23,343 bases of DNA from NCBI GenBank assembly GCA_937975235.1, contig CALJUZ010000195.1, positions 1 through 23,343 of the forward strand, in the 5' to 3' direction. Below the pieces are notes generated by a model. That model saw only the letters and a list, made by a program, of their open reading frames with translations. It was not told the origin of the DNA and did no database searches. Origin of the DNA: CALJUZ01 sp003387805 (GTDB lineage Bacteria; Bacillota; Limnochordia; Limnochordales; ZCTH02-B6). The position numbers and the translations under genes are program-made. Positions within the stretch are counted from its first letter, which is position 1. Each line of letters starts with the position of its first letter. This document shows positions 14,796 to 22,678 of this stretch, one piece after another.

Positions 14796-16643
14796 ATGAG
14801 CAAGGTCATCGGCATCGATCTGGGAACGACCAATTCCGTCGTCGCCGTCATGGAAGGCGGCGAGCCCGTGATCATCCCCAATTCCGAAGGCGGCCGCACC
14901 ACGCCGTCGGTGGTCGCGTTCACCGCGGAAGGCGAGCTCTTGGTCGGCGCGCCGGCCAAACGCCAGGCCGTCCTCAACCCCGAACGGACGGTGCAGTCGA
15001 TCAAGCGCCACATGGGTACCAACTACAAGGTGAACGTGGGCGGCAAAGAGTACACGCCCCAGCAGATCTCCGCGTTCATTTTGCAGAAGCTGAAGGCGGA
15101 GGCCGAGAAGTACCTGGGCACCGAGGTGAAGAAGGCCGTCATCACCGTGCCCGCGTATTTCACCGACGCGCAGCGCCAGGCGACCAAAGACGCGGGAACC
15201 ATCGCCGGGCTGGAAGTGCTCCGCATCATCAACGAGCCCACGGCCGCGTCGCTGGCGTACGGGCTGGACAAAGAAGACAACCAGACGATCCTCGTTTTTG
15301 ACCTGGGCGGCGGCACCTTTGACGTTTCCATTCTCGAAATCGGCGACGGCGTCTTCGAAGTGAAGGCCACCAGCGGCAACAACCGCCTGGGCGGCGACGA
15401 CTTCGACCAGCGCATCGTCGACTGGCTGGTGGAGCAGTTCCGGAACGAGCACGGCATCGACCTGACCAAGGATCGCCAGGCCATGCAGCGCCTGCGGGAG
15501 GCGGCCGAGAAGGCGAAGATCGAGCTTTCCGGCGTGCTGACCACCAACATCAGCCTGCCGTTCATCTCCATGAGCGACAAGGGGCCGCTGCACATCGAGA
15601 CGACGCTGACGCGGGCCAAGTTCGAGGAGATGACCCGCGACCTGGTCGAAAAGACGCTGGGCCCCACCCGCCGGGCTATCGAGGACGCGGGCCTGAAGCC
15701 GTCCGACATCGACAAAGTAATCCTGGTGGGCGGCTCGACCCGCATTCCGGCCGTGCAGAAGGCCATTGAGAACCTGGTGGGCAAGGAGGCCCACAAAGGC
15801 GTCAACCCCGACGAGGTGGTCGCGATGGGCGCGGCCATCCAGGCCGCGGTGCTGGCCGGCGAGATGAAGGACTTGGTGCTTCTGGACGTGACGCCGCTGT
15901 CCTTGGGCATTGAGACGCTGGGCGGCGTGTTTACGAAGCTCATCGAGCGCAACACCACCATTCCGACCACGGCCAAGCAAATTTTCTCCACCGCCGCGGA
16001 CAACCAGACCAGCGTGGAGATTCACGTGCTGCAGGGGGAGCGTCCCATGGCCGCCGACAACGTGACGCTGGGCCGCTTCATGCTGGACGGCATCCCGCCG
16101 GCGCCCCGCGGCGTGCCCCAGATCGAGGTCAGCTTCGACATCGACGCCAACGGCATCGTGAAAGTGTCGGCCAAAGACCTGGCCACGGGCCGCCAGCAGC
16201 AGGTGACGCTGACGTCGTCCACGGGCCTTTCGCCGGAAGACATCGAGCGGATGGTCAAGGAGGCCGAACAGTTCGCCGAGGCCGACAAGAAGAAGCGGGA
16301 GCTGGCCGAACTGCGGAACCAGGCGGACAGCCTCATCTACTCCGCGGACCGCACCCTCAAGGATCTGGCCGACAAGGCCACTGACGCCGACCGGCAGGCC
16401 ATCGAGGACGCGAAGAAGCGACTGCAGGAAGTCATGGCCGGTGACGACGCGCAGGCCATCAAGGACGCGCTGGAAAAGCTCAGCGCCGCGGTGCACGAGC
16501 TGACGAAGCGGGCGTACCAGACGGGGCAGGCGGGCGCGGGGACGACCGCCGGCGCGGACGCCGCGGGCGGCGGCACGGCCGACGGCACGACCGTGGAGGG
16601 CGAGTACAAGGTCTCCCAAGACGACGAACCGCGGGGAGCGTAA
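14796..16643 (+). CDS. dnaK: chaperone protein DnaK (Hsp70)
   Basis: DnaK is the ATP-driven Hsp70 chaperone that binds unfolded protein with the help of DnaJ and GrpE. The 615 residues are typical of Gram-positive DnaK. The ATPase domain shows IGIDLGTTNSVVAV at the N terminus, VITVPAYFTDAQRQATKDAG, FDLGGGTFDVS and VGGSTRIPAVQ. The linker DLVLLDVTPLSLGIET is intact, followed by the substrate-binding domain and helical lid. The tail is Gly/Ala/Thr-rich and ends EYKVSQDDEPRGA rather than the more usual acidic lysine-ended tail. The ATG has AAAGGAG 7 bases upstream, an efficient ribosome site. It is regulated through the hrcA CIRCE and probably the internal grpE promoter. Confidence 0.99.
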   Translation: MSKVIGIDLGTTNSVVAVMEGGEPVIIPNSEGGRTTPSVVAFTAEGELLVGAPAKRQAVLNPERTVQSIKRHMGTNYKVNVGGKEYTPQQISAFILQKLKAEAEKYLGTEVKKAVITVPAYFTDAQRQATKDAGTIAGLEVLRIINEPTAASLAYGLDKEDNQTILVFDLGGGTFDVSILEIGDGVFEVKATSGNNRLGGDDFDQRIVDWLVEQFRNEHGIDLTKDRQAMQRLREAAEKAKIELSGVLTTNISLPFISMSDKGPLHIETTLTRAKFEEMTRDLVEKTLGPTRRAIEDAGLKPSDIDKVILVGGSTRIPAVQKAIENLVGKEAHKGVNPDEVVAMGAAIQAAVLAGEMKDLVLLDVTPLSLGIETLGGVFTKLIERNTTIPTTAKQIFSTAADNQTSVEIHVLQGERPMAADNVTLGRFMLDGIPPAPRGVPQIEVSFDIDANGIVKVSAKDLATGRQQQVTLTSSTGLSPEDIERMVKEAEQFAEADKKKRELAELRNQADSLIYSADRTLKDLADKATDADRQAIEDAKKRLQEVMAGDDAQAIKDALEKLSAAVHELTKRAYQTGQAGAGTTAGADAAGGGTADGTTVEGEYKVSQDDEPRGA

Positions 16644-16661
16644 GCTTCCCGCTTTGCGTGC

Positions 16662-16687
16662 CCGCGCCCGGCGGGCGCCGGGCGCGG
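16662..16687 (+). other. perfect 11-bp hairpin between dnaK and dnaJ
   Basis: CCGCGCCCGGC (16662-16672) and GCCGGGCGCGG (16677-16687) are exact reverse complements around a GGGC loop. The stem ends one base before the dnaJ ribosome site GGAGG (16689-16693). No T-run follows. It may act as an attenuator, a processing or stability element that lowers DnaJ relative to DnaK. Confidence 0.55.
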
Positions 16688-16704
16688 CGGAGGCGGTGTA
16701 GCGG

Positions 16705-17901
16705 GTGGCGAGCAAACGAGACTACTACGAGATCCTGGGCGTCAGCCGGGACGCGACGACCGAGGAGATCCGGCGCGCATACCGGAAGCTCGCGCGCCAA
16801 TACCACCCGGACGTGAACAAAGACGACCCGGACGCGGAGGAAAAGTTCAAGGAAATCAACGAAGCCCACCGGGTGCTGACCGATCCCGAGGCGCGCGCCC
16901 GCTACGATCGGTTCGGGCACGCGGCCTTTGACGGGCCGCAGGGCGCGGGCGGCTTCGGCGGCTTTGATCCGTCCGAAGGCTTCCCCGGCTTCGAAGGGTT
17001 CGGCGACATCTTCGACATCTTCGAGACGTTCATGGGCGGCGGTCCCCGGGCCCGCCGACGCGGGCCGGTACGGGGCCGGGACCTGGAGATGGAGATCGTC
17101 GTCGAGTTCGAAGAGGCCGTCTTCGGCGCGGAGAGGACCTTCGAGGTGCCCCGCCGGGAGACGTGTTCCCGCTGCCACGGCAACGGCGCGGAGCCCGGCA
17201 CGCCCATCGTCACGTGTCCCGACTGCGGCGGCACCGGGCAGGTGCGGCACGCCCGGCAGACGCCCTTCGGGCAGTTCGTCACCGCGACCACGTGCGGCCG
17301 CTGCGGGGGAGAGGGCAAGTTTCCGGAGAAGCCGTGCACCCGCTGCGGCGGCCGGGGAATCACCGAGGAGCGCCGGCGCATCAGGGTGCGCATTCCCGCG
17401 GGCATCGACACGGGCTACCGCATCCGGCTCAGCGGAGAAGGCGATGCGGGTCAGCGCGGCGGCCCGCCCGGAGATCTTTATCTTCGCGTCCGGGTCCGGC
17501 CCCACAAGCTGTTCGTCCGCGAGGGCGCGGACATCATCCTGGAACAGCCGATTTCCTTTGTTCAGGCGGCGCTGGGTGCGGAGATCGAAGTGCCGACGCT
17601 GGAGGGCACGCACAAGCTGACAATTCCCGAAGGCACCCAGCACGGGACGGAATTCCGGCTGCGGGGCCAGGGCGTGCCTCGGGTGGGCGGCTTCGGCCGG
17701 GGAGACCAGGTGGTGCGGGTGAAAATCGAGGTGCCCCGCCGGCTGACCCAGGAGCAGAAAGACATTTTGCTGCGGTTCGCCGAAGCCACCGGCGACGAGG
17801 CCGGCGGCGGGCGCTCGGCCGCGGAGAAGCTGCGGGACACCATGCGCAAGCTGGGCGACACGATGCGGGACACCTTTTCCGGCGGGCGCCAGGCCAAGTA
17901 G
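16705..17901 (+). CDS. dnaJ: chaperone protein DnaJ (Hsp40, type A)
   Basis: DnaJ delivers substrates to DnaK and stimulates its ATPase. The 398-residue product has the J-domain with His34-Pro35-Asp36 in QYHPDVNKDD, a Gly/Phe-rich segment (about residues 75-112), and the four zinc-binding repeats CSRCHGNG, CPDCGGTG, CGRCGGEG and CTRCGGRG, then the two beta-sandwich client-binding domains. The last ~26 residues form a charged amphipathic tail with DTMR repeated (LRDTMRKLGDTMRDTF). The start is GTG with GGAGG 11 bases upstream. A strong hairpin precedes it, so it may be translated or transcribed at a lower level than dnaK. Confidence 0.98.
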   Translation: MASKRDYYEILGVSRDATTEEIRRAYRKLARQYHPDVNKDDPDAEEKFKEINEAHRVLTDPEARARYDRFGHAAFDGPQGAGGFGGFDPSEGFPGFEGFGDIFDIFETFMGGGPRARRRGPVRGRDLEMEIVVEFEEAVFGAERTFEVPRRETCSRCHGNGAEPGTPIVTCPDCGGTGQVRHARQTPFGQFVTATTCGRCGGEGKFPEKPCTRCGGRGITEERRRIRVRIPAGIDTGYRIRLSGEGDAGQRGGPPGDLYLRVRVRPHKLFVREGADIILEQPISFVQAALGAEIEVPTLEGTHKLTIPEGTQHGTEFRLRGQGVPRVGGFGRGDQVVRVKIEVPRRLTQEQKDILLRFAEATGDEAGGGRSAAEKLRDTMRKLGDTMRDTFSGGRQAK

Positions 17902-17931
17902 GCGCGGGCCGGCGCACGGGCTCGGGCGCGG

Positions 17932-17954
17932 GGCGCGCGAAGCCACGGCGCGCC
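17932..17954 (+). other. hairpin between dnaJ and prmA
   Basis: GGCGCGC (17932-17938) and GCGCGCC (17948-17954) form a 7-bp stem with a 9-base loop, with no T-run. It could lower expression of prmA-rsmE after the chaperone genes, but this spacer is almost pure G and C, so chance stems are likely. Confidence 0.25.
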
Positions 17955-17979
17955 GAGCAAGCGGGGGAGCGCGGAGGCC

Positions 17980-18855
17980 ATGAAGTGGACGCAAATCAAC
18001 GTGCACACGTCTTCCGAGGCCGAGGAGGCGGTAGTGCAGATTTTGCTGGACATGGGCGCCCGGGGCGTGGCCGTCGGCACCGACGGCTCCGGTCCGGTGG
18101 TGACCGCCTACTTGGCCGAGGCGGGACCCGAGGCGGCGAACGCCGTGCAGCGCCGGGTGGCGGCGCTGGCCGGCTTCGGGCTTGATCCGGGGGCCGCCCG
18201 GGTCACCGTGGCCCGGGTGGACGACGAAGACTGGGCCGAGAGCTGGAAGCGCCATTACCGTCCCCTGGAGATCGGGCGGCGCCTGCTGGTGAAACCGGCA
18301 TGGATCGATATCGATCCGGGCCAGCGCCTCGTCATCGAGCTGGACCCCGGCATGGCCTTCGGCACGGGCTATCACCCGACGACGGCGCTCTGCCTGGAGG
18401 CGCTGGAGGACGTGGTCAAACCCGGCCACGTCGTCGTGGACGTCGGCACCGGGTCCGGCATTCTCGGCATCGCGGCGGCCCGGCTGGGCGCCGCGGCCGT
18501 CGTCGGCGTGGACACCGAGCCGGAAGCGGTGGAAGCGGCCGTGGAAAACGTCCGCCGCAACGGCGTCGGCGGCGTGATGACGGTGGCCCGGGGAAGCACG
18601 GACACGGCCCGCCGGATGCTGGTGCCGCCCGCGCAAGCCGACGTGGTCGTCGTCAACATTTTGGCCCGCGTGATTGACCGCTTGGCCGAGGAACTGCTGG
18701 AGCTGTTGAAACCCGGCGGCGTCATGGTGGCCGGCGGGATTATCGACCACGCCGCGGACGGTCTCATGGAACGGCTGCGGTCCGTCGGTTTCGGCATCGA
18801 GGACGAGCGGCGCCGCGGCGAGTGGTGCTGCCTCATCGCACGGCGGGTGGACTGA
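17980..18855 (+). CDS. prmA: ribosomal protein L11 methyltransferase
   Basis: PrmA adds methyl groups to ribosomal protein L11 using S-adenosylmethionine. The 291-residue product has the small N-terminal substrate-recognition domain (KWTQINVHTSSEAEEAVVQIL), DDEDWAESWKRHYRP, the linker, and the class I methyltransferase domain with MAFGTGYHPTTALCLEAL, DVGTGSGILGIAAARLGA (SAM-binding loop) and VVVNILARVI, all family hallmarks. The ATG follows GGGGGAG and GGAGG runs. It overlaps rsmE by one base (TGATG), so the two are translationally coupled. The place after dnaJ is conserved in Bacillus. Confidence 0.96.
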   Translation: MKWTQINVHTSSEAEEAVVQILLDMGARGVAVGTDGSGPVVTAYLAEAGPEAANAVQRRVAALAGFGLDPGAARVTVARVDDEDWAESWKRHYRPLEIGRRLLVKPAWIDIDPGQRLVIELDPGMAFGTGYHPTTALCLEALEDVVKPGHVVVDVGTGSGILGIAAARLGAAAVVGVDTEPEAVEAAVENVRRNGVGGVMTVARGSTDTARRMLVPPAQADVVVVNILARVIDRLAEELLELLKPGGVMVAGGIIDHAADGLMERLRSVGFGIEDERRRGEWCCLIARRVD

Positions 18856-19685
18856 TGCATCGGTTTTTCACCGCGCAAGCCGCGGCGGCCGCCATGGACG
18901 GCCGGGAGGCCGCGTCGTCATTTCAGCCGCCAGGCGCGGAGCCGCTGGCCCCGGGCACCCTCGTGTCGTTGCCGGAAGCCGATGCGGCCCACGCGGCCCG
19001 CGTGCTGCGCCTGGCGGCCGGCGACGCGGTCATCGTGTGCGACGGACGCGGGTTTGAGTACGAGGCCGAGCTGGCGTCGGTGACGCCCCGGCAGGCCACG
19101 GCCCGCATCAAGAGCGGCCGCCCGTCGGCCGCCGAACCGTCGGTACAGCTGGTCCTGGCGCAAAGCGTCGGCAAGGGCGACAAAATGGACCTGGTCGTCC
19201 AGAAGGCCGTCGAAATCGGCGTTTCCCGCATCATCCCCCTGATTACCGCCCGCACGGTGGTGCGGCTGGACGAGGCGAAGGCAGAAGCCCGGGTCCGGCG
19301 GTGGCGGCGCATCGCCTACGAAGCCGCCAAGCAGTCGGGACGGGCCCGGGTGCCGCTGGTGGCCGACGTGCACGGGTGGGACCGGCTGTTCGGCCGGGAC
19401 GATCTGGGCCTCGTCCTGGTGCCGTGGGAAGGCGAGCGGTCGCGCGGCCTGCTGGAAACCGTCCGGGCGGAAGCCGCGGCGCCTTCAGGCGAGGCCGGAT
19501 CGAGCCTGCCGCTGCGGGTGACGGTCGTCATCGGGCCGGAAGGGGGCCTGACGGCAGAGGAGACGGCTCTGGCCCGGCGGCACGGCGCGTACCCGGTGAC
19601 CCTGGGCCCCCGCATTCTGCGCACCGAGACGGCGGGCCTGGTGGCCGCGGCCCTGGTGCTGGGCGCCTTGGGCGAACTCGGGTGA
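18855..19685 (+). CDS. rsmE: 16S rRNA (uracil-1498-N3)-methyltransferase RsmE
   Basis: RsmE is a SPOUT-class enzyme that methylates N3 of U1498 in 16S rRNA. The 276-residue product begins MHRFFTA, has an N-terminal PUA-like domain (AAHAARVLRLAAGDAVIVCDGRG), and the knot domain with LAQSVGKGDKMDLVVQKAVEIG, VVIGPEGGLTAEE and LGPRILRTETAG. The start at 18855 overlaps the prmA stop; the frame is open 11 codons further upstream, but MHRFF matches the family start. About 20 extra Ala/Gly/Pro residues (near 14-35) lengthen the N-terminal part. It stops 9 bases before the convergent BsuPI-like gene. Confidence 0.95.
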   Translation: MHRFFTAQAAAAAMDGREAASSFQPPGAEPLAPGTLVSLPEADAAHAARVLRLAAGDAVIVCDGRGFEYEAELASVTPRQATARIKSGRPSAAEPSVQLVLAQSVGKGDKMDLVVQKAVEIGVSRIIPLITARTVVRLDEAKAEARVRRWRRIAYEAAKQSGRARVPLVADVHGWDRLFGRDDLGLVLVPWEGERSRGLLETVRAEAAAPSGEAGSSLPLRVTVVIGPEGGLTAEETALARRHGAYPVTLGPRILRTETAGLVAAALVLGALGELG

Positions 19686-19694
19686 GCCGGCCGC

Positions 19695-20252
19695 CTAGTC
19701 CAGGTGCAGCGGCGCCGGCGGCGCCGCCAAGGGCTGCTCGGCGGTGAGCACTGCGCGCACCTGCACTTCGCCGATCACCGGCCGGCCCGCGGCGTCGCGC
19801 CCGTCCCAGGCGGCGGTGAAAAGGTAGAGCCGGCCCGGTTCCAAGGCGCGGCGCACCACGGCCTGGGAAAACGCGCGCCCCGCGGACCAGCGCCACAGCT
19901 CCCGGCCGTCCTGTTCCACGACGAAGTCAAAGGCCTGTCCGTCGGGGAAGACAACGACGTGTCTTTCGGCGTGCGTGCTCATGACGCCCAGCGCCAGGAC
20001 GTATACCGTCTCGCCGCCCGCCGCCAGCGGCTGCACGTCCAGCGCGAGGACGAGACCGTCCGATTCGGCGGCGGGCGTAAGCCGCCCGGCGGCGCCGCCG
20101 TCGCCGCCGGCCCGCGACGCGCCCGGGCCGCTCAGCGCGCCGGCCACCGCCAGCACCGCCAAGCCGACCCAGAGCAGCGTCAGCAGACCCTCGCGGCGCC
20201 GCCACGGCGCGCCGGGCGGTGCCGCCGGCTTTTGTGAGCGTGTGCTTTTCAT
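19695..20252 (-). CDS. membrane-anchored or secreted BsuPI-domain (proteinase inhibitor-like) protein
   Basis: The 185-residue product carries a BsuPI domain, the fold of the Bacillus intracellular proteinase inhibitor. Residues 102-110 (FPDGQAFDF), 120-125 (WRWSAG), the following F-Q-A segment and LEPG at 137-140 match the family's core pattern. The N terminus (about 22-41) is a hydrophobic export or anchor segment after Arg17-Arg20, so the domain would act outside the cell, unlike the cytoplasmic Bacillus inhibitor. The ATG has AAGGAGG 7 bases upstream. The gene follows the subtilase gene by 46 bases on the same strand and should be co-transcribed. Inhibition of that protease is a natural hypothesis but is not shown by sequence; BsuPI domains also occur in proteins with no known inhibitor role. 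Confidence 0.75.
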   Translation of the reverse strand: MKSTRSQKPAAPPGAPWRRREGLLTLLWVGLAVLAVAGALSGPGASRAGGDGGAAGRLTPAAESDGLVLALDVQPLAAGGETVYVLALGVMSTHAERHVVVFPDGQAFDFVVEQDGRELWRWSAGRAFSQAVVRRALEPGRLYLFTAAWDGRDAAGRPVIGEVQVRAVLTAEQPLAAPPAPLHLD

Positions 20253-20298
20253 CGTTCATCCTCCTTCGGCGCCGCCCGCGGGCCGGACGCCCGTCCCG

Positions 20299-22467
20299 CT
20301 ACCGTCCGTTGACGAGCTCCAGCAGCAGCGCCTGATGGGTCTCGGGCAGCGTCTCGAACACGAACAGGTCCAGGTCGACGTCGACGGTGCCCGTTTCCGG
20401 GACCAGCACTTCGGTCCAGCCGGCGAAGTCGCCCGCGTCCAGCATCGCGTTGTTCGTCACGTCGATCCAGGCGAACACCGTTTGCAGCCCGGGCGCCACG
20501 CCTTCCACCAGGGCCACTCGTTCGTCGCCGGCGGGCTCCGGGTGGACGGGCCCGCGCACGGTGCCGTCGCTCTGGGCCACGCCGACCTGCGCGTGCTCCC
20601 GCTTCACGCCGGCCACGGCCGCGTACGCGTTGACCAGACCGTAGCCGTAGTACGGGTCAAATCCCCGCGCGCCCAGGTCCTCGGCGGTGTCAATCAGGAT
20701 TTCCCGGATTTCGTGCGGGTCCGTAATGCCGTTGGCGTACATCAGCGCCACCACGCCCGCCACGTGGGGCGACGCGAAGGACGTTCCCTGCTGGTAAGAG
20801 TAGTACAGCGTGCCGCCCACCACGTCCGTGCTGAGGACGCCGTCGCGGTAGTTCGCGCTGGTCTGGGAACCGCCCGGCGCCACCAGGTCCAGTTGCGGGC
20901 CGTAGTTGGAGTACCAGGCGCGCTGCTTGTTCTTGTCCACGGCGCCCACCGCGATGACGTCCGGATGGGCCGCGGGCATCGTGATGCGGCCGTTGTCGTT
21001 GCCGGCGCCGGCCACGAGGGTCACGCCGCGGCTGACGGCGTACTCGATCTGCTCCACGACGTATCGCTCGCCCGGGTCGCTCGGGTTCGAGTCCCAGGCC
21101 AGGCTCATGTTGATGACGTGGGCGCCGTTGTCCACCGCCCAGCGGATGCCCTGGCCCACGCCGGCGACGCTGCCGCCGCCGCTGGAGCTCAGCACCCGCA
21201 CGGGCATCAGCGACACGGACCAGTTGAGGCCGGCCACGCCGGTGCCGTTGTTGGTCCGGGCGCCGATGATGCCCGCCACCATGGTGCCGTGGCTCATGTC
21301 GCGCACCGTGTCGCGGTAGTTCGATGCGGACTGGTCGCTGACGAAGTTGCGGCCGGCCACGATGGCGGCTCGGTTCAAGTCGGGATGGTCTTCGCGAATG
21401 CCGGTGTCCAGCACCGCCACTACTACGTCCCTGCTGCCCGTGGTGACGCTCCACGCGTACGGCGCGCTGATGAGCGGCAGCGACCACTGGCGGAAATAGT
21501 ACTCGTCGTTGGGCGCCACGGCAGCGGACACGGGATGGACCCGCTGGTTGCGGCCCGCGGACACGACGCCGGGCAAATCAAGCAGACGCCGCTCGATTTC
21601 CTCGTCCGGCGCATCGCCCTCCACGACCACCAGGTAGAAGGTGTCCGACAGCTTTTCGACGGTCCGCACGCCGGCGCCGTCCCAGCGGACGCCCGCCGGC
21701 TGGACCGGCGCCTCCGCGACTTCCACGATCCATTCACCGGGCACGTACGGGTCCGCTGCCGTCCGCCGCACCGGGGCCGGCGAGCTGACGGGCTGCACGT
21801 CGGCGGGAAACGGGGCGGCGCTGGGCGCCGCGGGCGGGGAGGCGTTGCGCAGCCGCACCGAGACGGCTACCGAGCCTTCGTACTCGGGGGCCGGCTCGCC
21901 GCCGGGACCGCCGTCGCCTGGTTCTTCGCCGCCTCCTTGGTCGTCGCCGCCCCCGGGCTCACCGGGTTCCTGGCCGGGCTCACCCGTGTCCTTATCGTCA
22001 CCGGGGCCCTGGCCGTCGTCACCGGGTTCGCCGTCGCCGGGATGCGCGCCGCCGTCGCCCGGATCGCCGGCCTGCTGGTCGGCCGGGGTCAACGGGATGT
22101 CGACGGCAATGGTCTCCGTTGTTCCCACCGCCACCCGCACCGTTGTCGATTCATACCCGGGCGCCGCGACGGTTACCGTCACGGCAGCGCCGTCGGGAAC
22201 GGCCACGCTTAAGGAAAATCGCCCGTCCAGGTCGGTCGTGGCGCTGGCATCGCCCGCCCGGACCAGCGCGTCCGCCACGGGCGGTCCGCCCACGACGCCG
22301 TGGTAAACCGTACCCAGCAGCGTCACCGCGTCGACAGTCCCGCCGGGAGGGCTTCCGAGCCAATCCAGACCGAGACATCCCGACAAGGTGATCGCCAGTG
22401 CCGTCAACAGGATCGCCATTGCCGACGGCCTCCGCAGCGCAGTTCCGGATTGCCGAACCGAATGCAT
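20299..22467 (-). CDS. lipoprotein subtilisin-like serine protease (S8) with N-terminal beta domain
   Basis: This is a 722-residue exported protease. Order of parts: signal peptide with lipobox LSGC (Cys31), a carboxypeptidase regulatory-like beta domain (about 47-127), an acidic Gly/Asp/Glu/Pro linker (about 130-195), an inhibitor_I9-like propeptide (about 241-312), then the subtilase domain. The catalytic triad is Asp354 (AVLDTGI), His393 (SHGTMVAG) and Ser563 (GTSFASP), with oxyanion Asn490 (GAGNDNG). The C-terminal domain contains IDVTNNAMLDAGD (668-680), a calcium-loop-like pattern. The ATG at 22465-22467 has GGAGG at a long 15-base spacing; the internal ATG at Met17 is better spaced but loses the basic signal-peptide start, so the longer form is preferred. 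Likely surface-attached and active on extracellular or spore-envelope protein; the substrate is unknown. Confidence 0.93.
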   Translation of the reverse strand: MHSVRQSGTALRRPSAMAILLTALAITLSGCLGLDWLGSPPGGTVDAVTLLGTVYHGVVGGPPVADALVRAGDASATTDLDGRFSLSVAVPDGAAVTVTVAAPGYESTTVRVAVGTTETIAVDIPLTPADQQAGDPGDGGAHPGDGEPGDDGQGPGDDKDTGEPGQEPGEPGGGDDQGGGEEPGDGGPGGEPAPEYEGSVAVSVRLRNASPPAAPSAAPFPADVQPVSSPAPVRRTAADPYVPGEWIVEVAEAPVQPAGVRWDGAGVRTVEKLSDTFYLVVVEGDAPDEEIERRLLDLPGVVSAGRNQRVHPVSAAVAPNDEYYFRQWSLPLISAPYAWSVTTGSRDVVVAVLDTGIREDHPDLNRAAIVAGRNFVSDQSASNYRDTVRDMSHGTMVAGIIGARTNNGTGVAGLNWSVSLMPVRVLSSSGGGSVAGVGQGIRWAVDNGAHVINMSLAWDSNPSDPGERYVVEQIEYAVSRGVTLVAGAGNDNGRITMPAAHPDVIAVGAVDKNKQRAWYSNYGPQLDLVAPGGSQTSANYRDGVLSTDVVGGTLYYSYQQGTSFASPHVAGVVALMYANGITDPHEIREILIDTAEDLGARGFDPYYGYGLVNAYAAVAGVKREHAQVGVAQSDGTVRGPVHPEPAGDERVALVEGVAPGLQTVFAWIDVTNNAMLDAGDFAGWTEVLVPETGTVDVDLDLFVFETLPETHQALLLELVNGR

Positions 22468-22569
22468 GACTACTGGTCGATTCCTCCTTCAGCGGCACTC
22501 CGTTGCTGCAGTGGGCATAGCTTCTGGCTATAGGGGGCGAAAACCCTGCCGGGGGAAAGATGCCAATTC

Positions 22570-22637
22570 GTGGACAAGCCGGAGCAGCCCGGGCTGAAAG
22601 CGGAACGCATTCCTATCCCCGCCCGGAGCCGGTCCAC
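22570..22637 (+). ncRNA. candidate structured leader RNA upstream of the basic repeat gene
   Basis: Three nested helices stack: GTGGA/TCCAC (22570-22574 with 22633-22637), CCGG/CCGG (22579-22582 with 22629-22632) and CCGGGC/GCCCGG (22589-22594 with 22621-22626), capped by a 26-base loop of lower GC content. A further pair of mutually exclusive hairpins lies between this and the start codon. No known riboswitch class was recognised. Confidence 0.35.
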
Positions 22638-22678
22638 ATAGCGTGGGATTGAAGCCCACCCGAGGGAGGTGCAGACAA

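Noticed and set aside
14151..16715. An 854-codon minus-strand frame opposite grpE and dnaK.
   Set aside because: It mirrors a certain dnaK gene, has low-complexity His/Gly/Arg content and no family match.
16480..18750. A 756-codon minus-strand frame opposite dnaJ and prmA.
   Set aside because: It is the antisense shadow of two certain genes, with no ribosome site or recognisable domain.
22637..22660. AGCGTGGGATTGAAGC resembles the 3' end of some type I CRISPR repeats.
   Set aside because: There is a single copy, no second repeat within the window and no cas gene. The segment is better explained as a hairpin before the ribosome site.
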